From Desulfuromonadaceae bacterium (GTDB lineage: Bacteria > Desulfobacterota > Desulfuromonadia > Desulfuromonadales > SZUA-401), in assembly GCA_003246035.1 (NCBI GenBank), contig QKBP01000020.1, positions 1-16,422 of the forward strand: a DNA stretch of 16,422 bases, in the 5' to 3' direction. The stretch's first letter is position 1; each line of letters opens with the position of its first letter. Position numbers and translations under genes: made by a program. The notes under the pieces are model-generated. The model made no database searches. It was not told where the DNA came from and saw only the letters and a program-made list of their open reading frames with translations. Shown piece after piece: positions 15,145 through 16,422 of the stretch.

Positions 15145-16422
15145 TTATTTGCTCACCTCGGCGGGGATCGCCGCTTCGCCGGCGTAGACCTTGTTGAGTC
15201 CGGCCTCGGCAAAGTGGTAAGGGACGAACACCACCCCTTTGGGGAGCCGCTTGTCGACCTTGGCCTTGAGGGAGAGTTCCGTCCCCTTGGCCACGATCTT
15301 CACGCGTTCCCCCTCATTCACACCCAACTCCTGTGCGTCTTCCGCGGACAGCTCGGCATACGGTTCAGAGACGACGGCGAGCGGCCCCTTGGCGCGGGTC
15401 GAAACAGAGCCGCTGTGGTAGAGGGCACTGCCGGTCACGAGCTGGAAGCGCGCATCGAGTCGCTTGCCACTGTCCACGGCCACCACCGCCTTCTTGGCGG
15501 GCTGGAGGTTTTCTCCGCCCCAGACGACACCTTGCGCCCCGATAGCGTTGAACTCGATCTGCGCGTAGGCCGGCACGGTCTTCTGGATCGCGGCGAAGAC
15601 CGAATCGCTGCCGGTGAAGGTGAGCGAGCCCCCGAGGGTTGCGGCAAGTTTCTGGAAAATGGCACCGTCGGTCAGAGCCTCGCCCGGGCTGGTCAAAGCG
15701 GGGCGGACACGCTGCAGGCGCCGCTCGGCGTTGGTGAAGGTCCCGTCCTTCTCGGCGAAGGATGCCGCTGGGAGCACGACGTCGGCCTTGGCCGCGGTGG
15801 GCGAAAGGAACAGGTCCTGAACCACGACGAAGGAAGCCTTGTCGAGGGCAGCCTCGACCTTGGCGCGCCCGGGATACGTCGTCAGCATGTCCTCACCGAC
15901 TACGTACAGTGCCGAAAGCTCTCCCGCCGCCGCCTTGTCGAGCATCTGCTGGGCACCGTAGCCCCCTTCGCCCGGCAGGATGCCGAGGTCGATCGCGCCC
16001 TGGCTGTTGGCCTTCTCGCCACACAGATAGAGCCCCGACCCCTCCCGGCCGGCATTGCCGGTCAAGATGGCAAGGTTGGCCGCGGCGATCCCGAGTCCGC
16101 GGCTGTCCGCGGTGTAGGGGAGTCCGTAGGCCAGCAGGATGGCGCTCTTCTTGGCCACGGCGAGCTTGCGGGCCACGGCACGGATGGCGTCGGCAGAAAC
16201 CCCGGTCGCCTCGGCGACCTTCTCCGGAGTGGCACTGGCAAGGGCCGATTTCAGGGCCTCGAGGCCTTCAACGCCGTCAGTTGCGGCTAGGCCCTCGGTG
16301 AGCAGCACGTTGCAGATGGCGTTGATGACGTTGATTTCCATCCCCGGCGCAGCGAGCAGGGTCTGGGTATGCGGGAGCTTGGTCAGCTTGCCACGCTTGT
16401 CGGCGAGCACGATCAGCTCGGC
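15145..16422 (-). CDS. nuoG: NADH-quinone oxidoreductase subunit G, C-terminal 425 residues (cut by window edge)
   Basis: The frame is open to the right edge, so the N-terminal iron-sulfur part is outside the window. What remains is the molybdopterin-oxidoreductase-like domain and its C-terminal beta-barrel domain, which in complex I is structural and binds no molybdenum. Seen in fragment numbering: the region leading to NLAILTGNAGREGSGLY, the family signature DVVLPAASFAEKDGTFTN (E224 in EKDG), then ERRLQRVRPAL. Near the end come GSALYHSGSVSTRAKGP and the C-terminal barrel sequence ELGVNEGERVKIV. The subunit resembles formate dehydrogenase alpha chains, so an FdhA-like enzyme would be the alternative. 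Position immediately before nuoH-N (with one inserted gene) makes NuoG much more likely. The TAA stop is at 15145-15147. Confidence 0.9.
   Translation of the reverse strand, partial: AELIVLADKRGKLTKLPHTQTLLAAPGMEINVINAICNVLLTEGLAATDGVEGLEALKSALASATPEKVAEATGVSADAIRAVARKLAVAKKSAILLAYGLPYTADSRGLGIAAANLAILTGNAGREGSGLYLCGEKANSQGAIDLGILPGEGGYGAQQMLDKAAAGELSALYVVGEDMLTTYPGRAKVEAALDKASFVVVQDLFLSPTAAKADVVLPAASFAEKDGTFTNAERRLQRVRPALTSPGEALTDGAIFQKLAATLGGSLTFTGSDSVFAAIQKTVPAYAQIEFNAIGAQGVVWGGENLQPAKKAVVAVDSGKRLDARFQLVTGSALYHSGSVSTRAKGPLAVVSEPYAELSAEDAQELGVNEGERVKIVAKGTELSLKAKVDKRLPKGVVFVPYHFAEAGLNKVYAGEAAIPAEVSK

Noticed and set aside
14827..16290. A 487-codon plus-strand frame opposite the TPR gene and nuoG
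   Set aside because: It spans the boundary between two real genes on the other strand and shows no motif.
1..16422. Mobile elements, CRISPR arrays, tRNA genes, phage or defence systems
   Set aside because: No transposase, integrase, regular repeat-spacer pattern, tRNA-like fold or defence protein was recognised; every long stretch is assigned to ordinary genes.

Overview
This 16.4 kb window is dense, GC-rich bacterial chromosome with ordinary housekeeping genes. It is dominated by the distal half of a 14-gene-type complex I (nuo) operon. A nuo operon beside menaquinone-type ubiA/ubiX genes, high GC, strong AAGGAG ribosome binding sites and compact NuoI/NuoH/NuoK sequences suggest a Desulfuromonadales/Geobacterales-like anaerobe (formerly Deltaproteobacteria). 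That placement is inference from protein character, not a database match.

Layout. All genes but one are on the minus strand, so read right to left. (A) 16422-6626: nuoG (3' part only, cut by the window edge), then a zinc-ribbon/TPR protein gene, then nuoH, nuoI, nuoJ, nuoK, nuoL, nuoM and nuoN. The gaps are 15-53 nt and the run ends in a strong intrinsic terminator (6626-6655). (B) 6589-6160: a small PilZ-domain gene with its own sigma70-like promoter. (C) 4902-6105: the only plus-strand gene, an MFS transporter. It is divergent from pepN, has a clear promoter covered by a palindrome, and ends in a bidirectional terminator shared with pilZ. (D) 4848-1: pepN, an atypical extended SDR gene, ubiA and ubiX (cut by the left edge), probably one transcription unit.

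How they fit together. The nuo genes encode the membrane arm of the proton-pumping NADH:quinone oxidoreductase (H, J, K, L, M, N) plus two iron-sulfur/peripheral subunits (I, G). UbiA and UbiX (prenyltransferase and the maker of prenyl-FMN for UbiD-type decarboxylases) belong to synthesis of the quinone that complex I reduces. PepN, the SDR and the MFS pump are general metabolism and transport. PilZ points to cyclic-di-GMP control of something not visible here.

No stretch over 300 bases lacks a gene. I saw no tRNA, rRNA, CRISPR array, insertion sequence or attachment site. I found no strong case for a new multi-gene system. The most unusual item is the zinc-ribbon protein with eight TPRs translated from inside the nuo operon between nuoG and nuoH. 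The next is the palindrome over the MFS promoter.
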